NCBI RefSeq assembly: GCF_025567165.1 | Contig: NZ_JAOQKC010000010.1 | Location: 1 to 64,000, forward strand | Length of the DNA: 64,000 nucleotides | Direction: 5' to 3' | Origin: Laedolimicola ammoniilytica | GTDB taxonomy: Bacteria > Bacillota > Clostridia > Lachnospirales > Lachnospiraceae | Made by a program: the position numbers and the translations under genes | Part shown: in pieces, positions 25,012 through 34,250 of the stretch | Numbering within the stretch: the stretch's first letter is position 1 | Layout of the letters: every line of letters starts with the position of its first letter | The notes under the pieces: model-generated | The model's database searches: none | Told to the model about the DNA's origin: nothing | What the model saw: the letters and a program-made list of their open reading frames with translations, nothing else

Positions 25012-26304
25012 ATGGATCAGTATGTGATTAAAGGCGGCAACCCCCTGGTCGGTGAGGTAGAGATTGGCGGCGCGAAGAACGCGGCCCTTGCGATTCTCGC
25101 GGCAGCGATTATGACAGATGAAACAGTTTTGATAGAGAACCTTCCGGATGTGCGGGACATCAATGTCCTGCTGGAAGCCATGCAGCAGATTGGTGCGCAG
25201 ACTGACCGTATCGATCGCCATACGGTGAAGATTAACGGATCCCACATCGGGGATTACAGTGTAGACTACGAATATATTAAGAAGATTCGCGCTTCCTATT
25301 ATCTGCTGGGCGCACTGCTCGGCAAGTATAAGAAGGCGGAAGTACCCCTTCCGGGCGGCTGCAATATCGGCAGCAGACCCATCGACCAGCATCTGAAGGG
25401 CTTCCGGGCCATGGGCGCTGACGTGAAGATTGAGTATGGTTCCATTATGGCGGAGGCAAAGCATCTGCGCGGCAGCCATATTTACCTGGACGTGGTCTCC
25501 GTAGGAGCGACCATCAATATCATGATGGCGGCTTCCATGGCGGAGGGCAATACCGTCATTGAAAATGCGGCCAAGGAGCCCCATGTGGTAGATGTGGCGA
25601 ACTTCCTGAACAGCATGGGCGCGAACATTAAGGGCGCAGGTACTGACGTGATCCGAATCAAGGGCGTGGAGAAGCTTCACAGCACCGAGTATTCGATTAT
25701 CCCGGATCAGATCGAAGCCGGAACCTTCATGTTCGCGGCAGCGGCGACCCGGGGCGACGTGACGGTCAAGAACGTCATTCCGAAGCATCTGGAGGCCACC
25801 ACTTCCAAGCTTCTGGAGATCGGCTGTGAGATCGAGGAGCTGGATGACGCAGTCCGCGTGGTATGCTCTAAGGGACTTCGTAGCACCAATGTCAAGACCC
25901 TGCCTTATCCGGGATTTCCGACGGATATGCAGCCTCAGATCACCGCGACCCTGGCACTGGCCAAGGGCAGCAGCATTGTGACCGAGAGCATTTTCGAAAA
26001 CCGGTTTAAATATGTAGACGAGCTGGCCCGCATGGGAGCCAATATCAAGGTGGAGGGCAATACGGCTATTATCGACGGCGTGGAGCGCTATACAGGCGCA
26101 CGAGTGTCCAGTCCGGATCTCCGTGCAGGGGCGGCGCTGGTTATCGCAGGTCTGGCGGCGGACGGTATCACCATCGTGGACGACATTCATTATATCGAGC
26201 GCGGATACGAACGCTTCGATGAAAAGCTCCGTTCTCTGGGAGCAGAGATGGAGAAGGTCGGCGACGAGAGGGAAATCCAGAAATTTCGCCTGAGAGTGGG
26301 TTGA
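25012..26304 (+). CDS. murA: UDP-N-acetylglucosamine 1-carboxyvinyltransferase
   Basis: 430 residues. Transfers enolpyruvate from PEP to UDP-GlcNAc, the first committed step of peptidoglycan synthesis, in the cytoplasm. The PEP-binding KN pair is in GGAKNAALA (19-27), and the fosfomycin-target Cys117 is in LPGGCNIGSRPID. The two repeated inside-out alpha/beta domains give the normal length. ATG follows GGGAG. It is read from its own promoter with a long leader carrying a multi-hairpin repeat. The metK promoter overlaps its stop codon. Confidence 0.97.
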   Translation: MDQYVIKGGNPLVGEVEIGGAKNAALAILAAAIMTDETVLIENLPDVRDINVLLEAMQQIGAQTDRIDRHTVKINGSHIGDYSVDYEYIKKIRASYYLLGALLGKYKKAEVPLPGGCNIGSRPIDQHLKGFRAMGADVKIEYGSIMAEAKHLRGSHIYLDVVSVGATINIMMAASMAEGNTVIENAAKEPHVVDVANFLNSMGANIKGAGTDVIRIKGVEKLHSTEYSIIPDQIEAGTFMFAAAATRGDVTVKNVIPKHLEATTSKLLEIGCEIEELDDAVRVVCSKGLRSTNVKTLPYPGFPTDMQPQITATLALAKGSSIVTESIFENRFKYVDELARMGANIKVEGNTAIIDGVERYTGARVSSPDLRAGAALVIAGLAADGITIVDDIHYIERGYERFDEKLRSLGAEMEKVGDEREIQKFRLRVG

Positions 26305-26329
26305 CAAAACACTCGAAGAGGTGTAATGT
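26301..26329 (+). promoter_or_regulatory. Promoter of metK, overlapping the murA stop codon
   Basis: TTGACA, a 17-base spacer and TAATGT. The murA stop codon lies inside the -35 hexamer. The riboswitch starts 40 bases later. Confidence 0.75.
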
Positions 26330-26368
26330 ATAGCATAAGATAAACAAATTGAATATTGTATTACTTTT

Positions 26369-26470
26369 CTCTTATTCAGAGTGATGGAGATACAAAGGAT
26401 CTGTGAAGTCACGGCAACCCCGCGGATGCGGAAGGTGCCAACCTGAGCGAGTTGAATCGAACAATAAGAG
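26369..26470 (+). promoter_or_regulatory. SAM-I (S-box) riboswitch
   Basis: Closing helix P1 pairs CTCTTATT with AATAAGAG. Between them are the S-box signatures GATGGAG, GTGAAGTCACGGCAACC and GGTGCCAA in the right order. It lies directly upstream of the SAM synthetase gene. When SAM binds, transcription is expected to stop at the hairpin that follows. Confidence 0.93.
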
Positions 26471-26494
26471 GATTTGGTTATCGTGATATAAACA

Positions 26495-26525
26495 GGTCCG
26501 CTTGAACATCAGCGGGCCTTAACTT
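26495..26525 (+). terminator. Riboswitch-controlled terminator
   Basis: GGTCCGCT pairs with AGCGGGCC (one G-U) and is followed by TTAACTTTT, 38 bases before the metK start. It is the likely expression platform of the SAM riboswitch; the T run is interrupted. Confidence 0.7.
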
Positions 26526-26563
26526 TTGCAAAAAAACAAATCAGAAGAAGAAAGGAAGAGACC

Positions 26564-27751
26564 ATGGAAAAATTATTATTTACCTCAGAATCCGTAACAG
26601 AAGGCCATCCGGACAAAATCTGCGACCAGATTTCCGATGCTATCCTTGACGCTCTGCTGGAGCAGGATCCCATGAGCCGCGTAGCATGTGAGACTGCTAC
26701 CACCACAGGCCTGGTGCTTGTCATGGGTGAGATTACCACCAAGGCTTATGTAGATATTCAGAAAATCGTTCGTGACACTGTTCGCGAGATCGGCTACGAC
26801 CGCGGAAAATACGGCTTCGACGCAGACAACTGCGCGGTTATCACCGCCATCGACGAGCAGTCCACCGATATCGCCATGGGAGTAAATAAGGCTTTGGAAG
26901 CAAAGGAGCACCTGATGAGCGAGGATGAGATCGAGGCCATCGGCGCAGGCGACCAGGGTATGATGTTCGGCTATGCGGTCAATGAGACTCCGGAGTTGAT
27001 GCCTTATCCGATTTCCCTGGCCCACAAGCTGACCAGACAGCTGACCAAGGTTCGTAAGGACGGCACTCTGACCTACCTTCGTCCGGACGGAAAGTCCCAG
27101 GTAACCGTAGAGTATGACGAGAACGGCAAGCCCGTCCGCCTGGACGCTGTGGTTCTGTCTACCCAGCACGGTGAGGAAGTAACTCAGGAGCAGATTCATG
27201 AGGATATTAAGAAGTATGTCTTTGATCCGATCCTTCCGGCAGAGATGGTAGACGAGAATACCAAGTTCTTCATCAATCCCACCGGACGCTTTGTTATCGG
27301 CGGACCTCACGGAGACAGCGGACTGACCGGTCGTAAGATCATCGTAGACACCTACGGTGGAATGGCGCGTCATGGCGGCGGAGCTTTCTCCGGCAAGGAC
27401 TGCACCAAGGTAGACCGTTCTGCGGCTTATGCAGCCCGTTACGTGGCAAAGAACATCGTAGCGGCAGGTCTGGCTGACCGTTGTGAGATTCAGCTGTCCT
27501 ATGCCATCGGCGTAGCGCGCCCGACTTCTATCAATGTGGACACCTTCGGAACTGGCAAGGTATCTGATTCCAAGCTGGTAGAGATTATCCGCGAGAACTT
27601 CGATCTGCGCCCGGCTGGAATTATCCGTATGCTGGATCTGCGCAGACCGATCTACAAGCAGACTGCAGCTTACGGCCACTTTGGCCGCACCGACCTGGAT
27701 CTGCCCTGGGAGAAGACAGACAAGGTCGAGGATCTGAAAAAATATCTGTAA
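26564..27751 (+). CDS. metK: S-adenosylmethionine synthetase
   Basis: 395 residues. Makes SAM from methionine and ATP. Motifs: GHPDKICDQISD near the N-terminus (ATP site), GAGDQGMMFGYA near 126-137, and GGGAFSGKDCTKVDRS near 268-283 (P-loop-like phosphate site). Full normal length. Preceded by AAGAAGAAAGGAAGAG. It is under negative feedback by a SAM-I riboswitch and forms a single-gene unit ended by a strong terminator. Confidence 0.97.
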   Translation: MEKLLFTSESVTEGHPDKICDQISDAILDALLEQDPMSRVACETATTTGLVLVMGEITTKAYVDIQKIVRDTVREIGYDRGKYGFDADNCAVITAIDEQSTDIAMGVNKALEAKEHLMSEDEIEAIGAGDQGMMFGYAVNETPELMPYPISLAHKLTRQLTKVRKDGTLTYLRPDGKSQVTVEYDENGKPVRLDAVVLSTQHGEEVTQEQIHEDIKKYVFDPILPAEMVDENTKFFINPTGRFVIGGPHGDSGLTGRKIIVDTYGGMARHGGGAFSGKDCTKVDRSAAYAARYVAKNIVAAGLADRCEIQLSYAIGVARPTSINVDTFGTGKVSDSKLVEIIRENFDLRPAGIIRMLDLRRPIYKQTAAYGHFGRTDLDLPWEKTDKVEDLKKYL

Positions 27752-27763
27752 GAAAGACTGTGT

Positions 27764-27802
27764 AAAAGGACAGAGCTTCAACATGAAGCCCTGTCCCTTT
27801 TT
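27764..27802 (+). terminator. Terminator of metK
   Basis: AAAGGACAGAGCTTCA pairs with TGAAGCCCTGTCC (short bulge) and is followed by five T residues. Confidence 0.88.
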
Positions 27803-27803
27803 A

Positions 27804-27945
27804 ATGGAATAGGAAATTCCGATAGAATTCCCTATTCCATTAAAGCAAGCAGAGCTTGCAAAGATGCGCACTCGGCGCAGTGGTAGATGGTTGCTGAAGC
27901 AACCGCGCCTCGGCGCGAGAATGTGCCAATGGCACATTCTTTTTT
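27804..27945 (+). repeat. Multi-hairpin intergenic repeat, copy 2 with extra 5' hairpin
   Basis: The 101-base five-hairpin unit spans 27845-27945. It is preceded by an additional inverted repeat (27804-27840, ATGGAATAGG against CCTATTCCAT) that copy 3 shares but copy 1 lacks. It lies between metK and the RND operon promoter; nothing else is seen in this gap apart from that promoter. Confidence 0.93.
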
Positions 27946-28018
27946 ATCATTCCAGTATAGGAAATCCTGACGGATTTTTCCTTTACAAATTTTTAAGAAA
28001 ATCCCCACTGCATTTTTC

Positions 28019-28048
28019 TTGACGGGACAGGTCTGGCTGGCCTATAAT
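28019..28048 (+). promoter_or_regulatory. Promoter of the RND efflux operon
   Basis: TTGACG, an 18-base spacer and TATAAT. The palindromic operator at 28062 covers the region just after the expected transcription start. Confidence 0.8.
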
Positions 28049-28061
28049 AAGATTCAGTTTT

Positions 28062-28079
28062 CGACCGACTGGTCGGTCG
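28062..28079. promoter_or_regulatory. Operator of the TetR regulator of the RND operon
   Basis: CGACCGAC, 2 bases, GTCGGTCG: a perfect 18-base palindrome placed 14 bases after the -10 box. The form is typical of TetR-family sites, and a TetR gene is the last gene of this operon, so autorepression is likely. Confidence 0.75.
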
Positions 28080-28109
28080 GATTTTGCCGAATATAGAGGA
28101 GGACATTTG

Positions 28110-29846
28110 ATGAAGAAAAAAAGCGTACTGGCGCTGGGTCTGGTACTGGCCATGAGTGTGTCCATGGTGGGTTGCGGCAGCAGTAAGAAGACAGAGACGG
28201 AAAAGGTAAATGTGGAAGTACAGACGCCCCAGAGCGGCGAAGTGACTTTGGATACAGATTATATCGGAACCGTGTCTCCGGAGCAGCAGGTCTATGTGGT
28301 GCCGCTGGTGTCCGGAACGGTGACCCAGGTGAATTATGCCGTGGGCGATACGGTGAAGGAGGGCGACGTGCTGTTCAGGATCGACGACGAGGCGGCGCAG
28401 CTTCAGATGGACAATGCCAGGGCGGCCTACAGCCAGGCCCAGGCCGGGGTCAACGCGGCGACCGGCGGAGCCAGACACCTGCAAAATTATCAGACAGAGC
28501 AAGGTATCGACAGTATGGAGGACAGCCTGGATCAGGTGCGGGACAGCATTAAGAATATGGAAAGCCAGATAGATACGCTGGGCACCCAGGAAACACAGCT
28601 CAGCCAGGCTGTGACAGCGGCTCAGGCCAATGTGGCGGCGAAAAATCAGGCGCTGGCCCAGGAGCAGCTGAAGCTGGAGAGTCTGCAGAAGGCTGCAGAG
28701 GCAGGCAATGCGTCCTCTGCGGGCAGTACAACGGAAGCGGGTACAGGCAGTACCGGTACGGCAGAGTCAGGTGGAACAGCAGCCGGCGAGACCGGAGCAG
28801 CGTCCGGCACTGCAGGAAGCGGTACGGCCTCTGGCACTGCGGAAGCAGCAGGAACCACAGGCAGCACAGGAGCCACAGCCAGCGATCTGGCTATCCAGGA
28901 GCAGAAAACGAAGGTGGCTACCGCGCAGCTGGAGCTGACCCAGGCTCAGGAAGCACTTTCCCAGGCCCAGTCCGGACTCTCAGCGGCGAAGTCCGGCAAA
29001 TCCCAGCTGGAGAGTGCCCTGGACACTACCAAGACCCAGAAAGATACGCTGAAGGATAATCTGAATACTACAAAAGAGACCTATGAGATCACCAAAAATG
29101 AGGTCTATCCCCAGACTGACGCCACCTACGCGGCTCAGCTGGCCCAGGCAAATGTGGGACTGGAGTCCGCCCAGTATCAGATGGATATGTACACCGTCAA
29201 GGCTCCGATTTCCGGGCAGATCGAATCCATTTCCGTGGAGAAGGACACCATGGCCTCTGCCGGAAACCCGGCTTACGTCATTTCCAATAAGGATTCCATG
29301 ACCGTCACCTTCAATGTGGCGGAGAAGGCCAAAAATGAGCTGAAGGTGGGCGACGCTGTCGAGGTAGAGCGTGGCGGCGAGACCTTTGCCGGAACCATCA
29401 CGGAGGTGGGAACCATGGCGGGGCCGCAGACCCGTCTTTTCCAGGTAAAGGCTTCTGTCATCGGCGCGGGCGATAAGCTGCCCAGCGGCGTATCCGTGAA
29501 GGTACACGCCACCACCCAGCGGGAGCAGAGCGGCCTGGTCATTCCCTATGACGCAGTCTACTTCTCCGCAGGTGACGCGTATGTGTACTGCGTAGAGAAT
29601 GGCAAGCTGGTGAAGACCCCGATTACCGTAGGTCTGATGAATGATAACGAAGTGTCCGTGGAGGACGGACTGAATGCGGAAAGCCAGGTTGTAACTACCT
29701 GGTCCTCCAAGCTGCGCGATGGCGCGGAAGTCTTGATCAATGGCGCAAATGGCGCAGCAGATGACAGCCAGAAAGAAGCAGTGAGTGAAAATGCTGGCAG
29801 TGAGAGCGCAGGCAGCAGTGACACAGAGGCGGAGGACGCAGAATAA
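28110..29846 (+). CDS. RND efflux periplasmic-adaptor-like lipoprotein (HlyD/AcrA family)
   Basis: 578 residues from the ATG at 28110 behind AGGAGGA. The N-terminal signal ends in SMVGC, so the protein is probably lipid-anchored on the outer face of the membrane. A biotinyl-lipoyl half (SGTVTQVNYAVGDTVKEGD near 63-81) is followed by long coiled-coil helices, then a second lipoyl half (VKAPISGQIESISVEKD) and beta-barrel. The coiled coil is interrupted near 205-255 by a low-complexity linker of Gly, Ser, Thr, Ala and Glu. The C-terminus is again Ser/Ala/Glu-rich. It bridges to the RND pump encoded immediately downstream. Such adaptors occur in Gram-positive Clostridia although there is no outer membrane. 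Confidence 0.9.
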   Translation: MKKKSVLALGLVLAMSVSMVGCGSSKKTETEKVNVEVQTPQSGEVTLDTDYIGTVSPEQQVYVVPLVSGTVTQVNYAVGDTVKEGDVLFRIDDEAAQLQMDNARAAYSQAQAGVNAATGGARHLQNYQTEQGIDSMEDSLDQVRDSIKNMESQIDTLGTQETQLSQAVTAAQANVAAKNQALAQEQLKLESLQKAAEAGNASSAGSTTEAGTGSTGTAESGGTAAGETGAASGTAGSGTASGTAEAAGTTGSTGATASDLAIQEQKTKVATAQLELTQAQEALSQAQSGLSAAKSGKSQLESALDTTKTQKDTLKDNLNTTKETYEITKNEVYPQTDATYAAQLAQANVGLESAQYQMDMYTVKAPISGQIESISVEKDTMASAGNPAYVISNKDSMTVTFNVAEKAKNELKVGDAVEVERGGETFAGTITEVGTMAGPQTRLFQVKASVIGAGDKLPSGVSVKVHATTQREQSGLVIPYDAVYFSAGDAYVYCVENGKLVKTPITVGLMNDNEVSVEDGLNAESQVVTTWSSKLRDGAEVLINGANGAADDSQKEAVSENAGSESAGSSDTEAEDAE

Positions 29847-32800
29847 ATGAATCTTACAAAATTTTCCTTAAAAAGACCGGTCACAACCCTTCTGGTTGTC
29901 CTGGCGCTGGCGGTATTCGGTATCTCGTCCCTTCTGGGCCTGAGACTGGAGCTGATGCCGGATATGGATATGCCGGTGATGATGGTTATGACCATTTATC
30001 CGGGAGCGGATCCGGAATCCGTAGAGGAGTTGGTAAGCTCTGAGATAGAAGGCAAGGTGGGAGCCTTAAGCGGTGTGGATTCCGTTACCACCTATTCCCA
30101 GGAGAACAGTTCCATGGTTCTCCTGCAGTATGATTACAGTGTGGATACCAACGACGCGTATCTGGATCTGCGAGCGGCGCTGGATTCAGTGGAGCGTTCT
30201 CTGCCGGATGACTGCCAGAGCCCCATTGTTATGAAAATGGATATCAATTCCATGCCCAGTATGATGTATTCCTTAAGCACCACCGACGGCAGCGACGTTC
30301 TCTCCCTGGCCAATGACGAGATTGTGCCGGAGCTGAAGGCGGTAAGCTCGGTGGCCAGCGTAGAGGTCAGCGGCGGACGGGAGAATTATATTCAGGTGAA
30401 GCTGGACGAGGAGGCCATGAATCAGTATGGACTGACCATGAGCAGCATTGCCCAGTTTATTGCGACCACAGATTTTACAGTCCCCATCGGCTCCCTGGAG
30501 CAGGGTACGCAGTCCATCAGCGCCATCAGTACGGCGGATGTGACCACGGTAGAGGATCTGCGGGAGATTCCGTTGTTTACCGCTACCGGCAGTATGATTC
30601 ACCTGTCAGACGTGGCTGACGTGGAGTGGTCCCAGAAGGATCCGGACAGCATCAGCCGTTATAACGGCGAGGAGACCCTGACGGTCAGCGTTACTAAGAA
30701 CCAGAGTGCAAGTACCCTGGGAGTGGTGCGGGACGTCAGAAAGACCATGGAGCGGCTGCAGAAGGAACATCCGGGCCTGGTGGCGACAGCCTCCTACGAC
30801 GCGTCAGATATGATTCTTCTGGCTGTAAAATCAGTAGGAAGCACGCTGCTCATGGGCGTCATCCTGTCTATGCTGGTGTTATTCATCTTCTTCGGCGACT
30901 GGAAGGCCAGCTTGATTGTAGGAAGCGCCATGCCCATCTCCCTGCTGGTGACGGTGATTGTCATGGCCGTGGCAGGCTTTTCACTGAATATCATTACGTT
31001 GGGCGCGCTGGTGATTGCCATCGGTATGATGGTAGACAGCTCCAGCGTCGTGCTGGAGAGCTGTTTCCGGGCGAAGGATAAAAAGCCGGGCTTTCGGGAG
31101 GCTGCGGAAATCGGTACCAGAGGCGTGGCAGGCTCTATCGTGGCTTCTACGATTACCACAGTCGTGGTATACCTGCCCTTGTGTATCCAGACCGGACTGA
31201 CCGGACAGATCTTCGGACAGCTGGGCTATACGATTATCATCGCCATGCTGGCGTCCCTGATTTCCGCACTGACTCTGGTTCCTCTGTTCTTCTGTATCTT
31301 TAAGCCGCAGGAGAAAAAGGAACTGAAGCTGAACGGATTTCTGGATAAGGGTAAGGAAAAATATGACAGGATGGAGCGGAAGCTCTTGCATAAGAAGAAG
31401 CTGAGCGTTTTGGTGGCGGTGGTGCTGTTAGTTATGTCCTTCGGCCTGGTGGCGCTGATGAAGGTGGAGCTGATGCCGGCCATGGACGAGGGAACCATTT
31501 CCGTGGCAGCTGCCTTCCGTAGCGGTACCAAAGCAGAAGAAGTAGATAAAAAAATGCAGGAGCTCGAGGCTATGGTGGCGGCCCATGAGGACGTGGACAG
31601 CTATACCCTGACTTCCTCCAAGGGATCTGGAACCATTTCCGTTAATCTGAAGGAGGATCGGAAGATGTCCAGCCAGGAGGTGGCAGATGAGTGGCTGGAG
31701 GAAACCAGGGATATGACTGGCGTACAGTTGGATATCACCGTCAGCAGCCAGATGTCTACCATGATGGCGACCAGCAGTGGCGGAAGCGTGACGCTGGCCT
31801 CTACAGATCTGGACGATTTGAAAGAGGCGGCATCCCTGATTGAGGAAAAGGCCTGGAATATTCCGGGCGTGTTGAACGTGTCCTCGGATGCCGGTGAAGG
31901 CTCTACCCAGATCCGGGTGGTAATTGATCCGTTGGACGCTATGGCCCACGGTATGACGCCCGTACAGGCGGCAGGGGGGCTCTACAGTATGATCAGCGGA
32001 ACCGAGGCCATGACCATTACGTCAAATGGAGAGGAGTACAGTGTCATGCTGGAGTACCCGGAGGGAACCTATACAAAGGCCAGCTCCCTTTTGGACGCAT
32101 CCGTTGGCGGCGTGCCCCTGTCGGAAATGGCGACCCTGCAATATACTGATTCCCAGCAGACCGTCATGAAACAGGACGGAAAATACACCACCACCATTAC
32201 CGCCTCTTGTGTCTCAGAGGATACGGACACGGTGGACGCGGCGCTGGATAAGCTGGTGGCAGATACAAAGCTTCCGGATTCTGTGGAGCAGACTCAGGAC
32301 ACCATGGACGAGATGATGACAGAGACCTTTACGGCCATCGGTAAGGCGATTGCGGCGGCAGTGTTCCTGGTATTCCTGGTTATGGCCATGCAGTTTGAAT
32401 CTCCGAAGTATTCTCTGATGGTCATGCTGAGCATTCCCTTCAGCCTGATTGGTTCCTTCGGACTTCTCTTTTTGTCCGGACAGTCGCTGACCATGATTTC
32501 CATGATGGGTATCATGATGCTGGTGGGTATCGTGGTAAATAACGGTATCCTGTATGTGGACGGCGTCCATGCCCTGATGAATGAGGAAGGATTGGGACTG
32601 GAGGACGCGCTGATTGAAAGCGGAAAGACGAGACTCCGGCCGATTCTGATTACTACGCTGACTACCGTTATTTCCATGATTCCCATGTCTCTGGGACTGG
32701 GAACCGGAACGGAAATGATGCAGAGCATGGGTATCATTATCATCGGCGGCCTGACTGCCTCTACGATTTTGATTCTTTTGTTAATGCCGGTATTCTATCT

Positions 32801-32897
32801 GATGGCTTACGGAAATAAAAAAGAAAAGGGGCCGAAAAAACCGCGGAAATGGAGGCTTAAAAAGCATGGAACTGCAGAAACCGAAGTCAATGCCTGA
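29847..32897 (+). CDS. RND-family efflux pump (AcrB-like permease)
   Basis: 1016 residues, starting directly after the adaptor stop codon. It opens with NLTKFSLKRPVTTLLVVLAL, the first membrane helix of the HAE1/AcrB group, and shows the duplicated RND layout of twelve membrane helices with two large outer domains. GALVIAIGMMVDSSSVVLE in helix 4 keeps acidic residues for proton relay, and MMGIMMLVGIVVNNGILYVD is its second-half counterpart. Likely substrates are drugs, bile acids or lipids, which cannot be told from sequence. It overlaps the TetR gene by 32 bases. Confidence 0.93.
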   Translation: MNLTKFSLKRPVTTLLVVLALAVFGISSLLGLRLELMPDMDMPVMMVMTIYPGADPESVEELVSSEIEGKVGALSGVDSVTTYSQENSSMVLLQYDYSVDTNDAYLDLRAALDSVERSLPDDCQSPIVMKMDINSMPSMMYSLSTTDGSDVLSLANDEIVPELKAVSSVASVEVSGGRENYIQVKLDEEAMNQYGLTMSSIAQFIATTDFTVPIGSLEQGTQSISAISTADVTTVEDLREIPLFTATGSMIHLSDVADVEWSQKDPDSISRYNGEETLTVSVTKNQSASTLGVVRDVRKTMERLQKEHPGLVATASYDASDMILLAVKSVGSTLLMGVILSMLVLFIFFGDWKASLIVGSAMPISLLVTVIVMAVAGFSLNIITLGALVIAIGMMVDSSSVVLESCFRAKDKKPGFREAAEIGTRGVAGSIVASTITTVVVYLPLCIQTGLTGQIFGQLGYTIIIAMLASLISALTLVPLFFCIFKPQEKKELKLNGFLDKGKEKYDRMERKLLHKKKLSVLVAVVLLVMSFGLVALMKVELMPAMDEGTISVAAAFRSGTKAEEVDKKMQELEAMVAAHEDVDSYTLTSSKGSGTISVNLKEDRKMSSQEVADEWLEETRDMTGVQLDITVSSQMSTMMATSSGGSVTLASTDLDDLKEAASLIEEKAWNIPGVLNVSSDAGEGSTQIRVVIDPLDAMAHGMTPVQAAGGLYSMISGTEAMTITSNGEEYSVMLEYPEGTYTKASSLLDASVGGVPLSEMATLQYTDSQQTVMKQDGKYTTTITASCVSEDTDTVDAALDKLVADTKLPDSVEQTQDTMDEMMTETFTAIGKAIAAAVFLVFLVMAMQFESPKYSLMVMLSIPFSLIGSFGLLFLSGQSLTMISMMGIMMLVGIVVNNGILYVDGVHALMNEEGLGLEDALIESGKTRLRPILITTLTTVISMIPMSLGLGTGTEMMQSMGIIIIGGLTASTILILLLMPVFYLMAYGNKKEKGPKKPRKWRLKKHGTAETEVNA

Positions 32898-33507
32898 GCT
32901 GAAGCCCAAGGTAAAGGCCCTCTACGATGCAGTACTGGAGCTTCTGAATGAAAATGCGGATGTCAATACCCTGACCGTGTCGGATATTACAAAGCGTGCC
33001 GGTATCGGTAAGGGAACGGCCTACGATTATTTCAGCTGTAAAGAAGAAATCATTGCGGGAGCCATTATCTATGACGCCCAGACCCAGGGCGTGGAGAACT
33101 GGGAAAGACTGGAAAATATTCCGGGCTTTGAAGAAAAGATCTGCTATTGCTTTCATTGGGTGGCAGAGTGTGTGCAGGAGCAGCGGGCATTTGCCAGATT
33201 TCTGTTCCTGTCGGCCCATCCGGGAGCGGCTAAGGACGATATTATGAAGAAGCTGCAGAGCATGCTTGCGGAAAGCAGGCAGTGCGGCGATATGGGTCCT
33301 ATGATGATTCTGGGAAATCTGTGTGACTGCGGCATGCGGGAATGCTATATCCGGAAAGAGCTCCCGAAGCAGGCGGCGGTGTATATGCTGCTTGGCAGCC
33401 TGACCTCCCTGGTGATGTATCTGGGAGAAAAAAAACAGACCGGGGATTTCTGTCCGGAGGAGATGGGAACCTATCTGTGTGAGGGCTTTTTAAAAGCAGT
33501 AAGGTAA
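32866..33507 (+). CDS. TetR/AcrR-family regulator of the RND operon
   Basis: 213 residues. The N-terminal HTH reads TVSDITKRAGIGKGTAYDYFSCKEEI near 39-64, the classical TetR recognition region; the rest is helical and would bind a ligand. The ATG overlaps the end of the pump gene behind TGGAGG, so it is translated from the same mRNA. Inference: it represses the promoter at 28019 through the palindrome at 28062 and is released by a pump substrate. Confidence 0.9.
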   Translation: MELQKPKSMPELKPKVKALYDAVLELLNENADVNTLTVSDITKRAGIGKGTAYDYFSCKEEIIAGAIIYDAQTQGVENWERLENIPGFEEKICYCFHWVAECVQEQRAFARFLFLSAHPGAAKDDIMKKLQSMLAESRQCGDMGPMMILGNLCDCGMRECYIRKELPKQAAVYMLLGSLTSLVMYLGEKKQTGDFCPEEMGTYLCEGFLKAVR

Positions 33508-33525
33508 GAAATAAGGAATAAAAAA

Positions 33526-33556
33526 CGGACTGTGACTTTACCGTCACAGTCTGTTT
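33526..33556 (+). terminator. Terminator of the RND operon
   Basis: CGGACTGTGAC pairs with GTCACAGTCTG across a short loop, followed by TTTT. Confidence 0.82.
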
Positions 33557-33619
33557 TGCTATAATAGAACCGGTGGTTTTAGAAAAAACGCATGGAAAAT
33601 GCAGCAGGAGGTATGAGGT

Positions 33620-34030
33620 ATGCTTTTGGAAAAACTGGAGCAGGAGGGTATCAAGAAGGAACTGGAAGCCCTCGGATACAACTGTGAGGAGATCTTCGGC
33701 GGCCTGAAGGAGGAGACGGACCGGCTGTACGCATCCTATTCCTGGCAGAAGATTCCCTGTACGGTAGAAGGAATCCGGGAGTATGTGATTCACGCGGTTC
33801 CGCCGAAGGAGCTTCGGGAGAAAGACTATCCCTGGGAGGAGTGGTTTATCCAGTTCGATGAACCGGTACACCACGTATTGTTTATGCACGATCAGGAGAT
33901 CTGCAATGCGGAAGTGCCGATTCCGGAGGGAGATACACAGCATCCGGCGGAGATTTGCGGAAGAACCTGGTACTATTATGACGATAAGAACAGCTATCCG
34001 CATTTTGCAGGGAAGTCGGAGCCGAGATAA
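33620..34030 (+). CDS. Protein of unknown function
   Basis: 136 residues, acidic, no signal peptide and no membrane segment. It is rich in Glu, Trp and Tyr, with YSWQKIPCTVEGIREYVIHAV in the middle and a CGRTWYYYDDKNSYP patch near the end. No family recognised. It stands alone between two terminators, with its own ribosome site (AGGAGG). Confidence 0.6.
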   Translation: MLLEKLEQEGIKKELEALGYNCEEIFGGLKEETDRLYASYSWQKIPCTVEGIREYVIHAVPPKELREKDYPWEEWFIQFDEPVHHVLFMHDQEICNAEVPIPEGDTQHPAEICGRTWYYYDDKNSYPHFAGKSEPR

Positions 34031-34056
34031 TCCCTGATTAGAAAAACTGAATAGAG

Positions 34057-34097
34057 ATGCCCGGAAGTTTCCCAAAGGAATTTTCCGGGCATTTTTC
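34057..34097 (+). terminator. Terminator after the 136-aa gene
   Basis: ATGCCCGGAA pairs with TTCCGGGCAT and is followed by TTTTC. Confidence 0.85.
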
Positions 34098-34250
34098 TTT
34101 CTTAAGAAATTCAGAAGATTCTTAAAAAAACCGGTATTATCTTGAATCCATTGGAATATAATGCTAGAGTATGATCTAGTATCCCGTCCGCTGTGGAGGG
34201 GAAATGACTGGAAACGAATGACAGGATACAGCAGCGAAAGAGGAGATTTT

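Noticed and set aside
24766..26412. Long antisense frames whose N-terminus reads through the hairpin repeats (also 26585-27937 and 42577-44325)
   Set aside because: The shared start MCHWHILAPRRGCF comes from the complementary strand of the 101-bp repeat, and the remaining parts are antisense to murA, metK and the TPR gene. Shared sequence here reflects the repeat, not a protein family.
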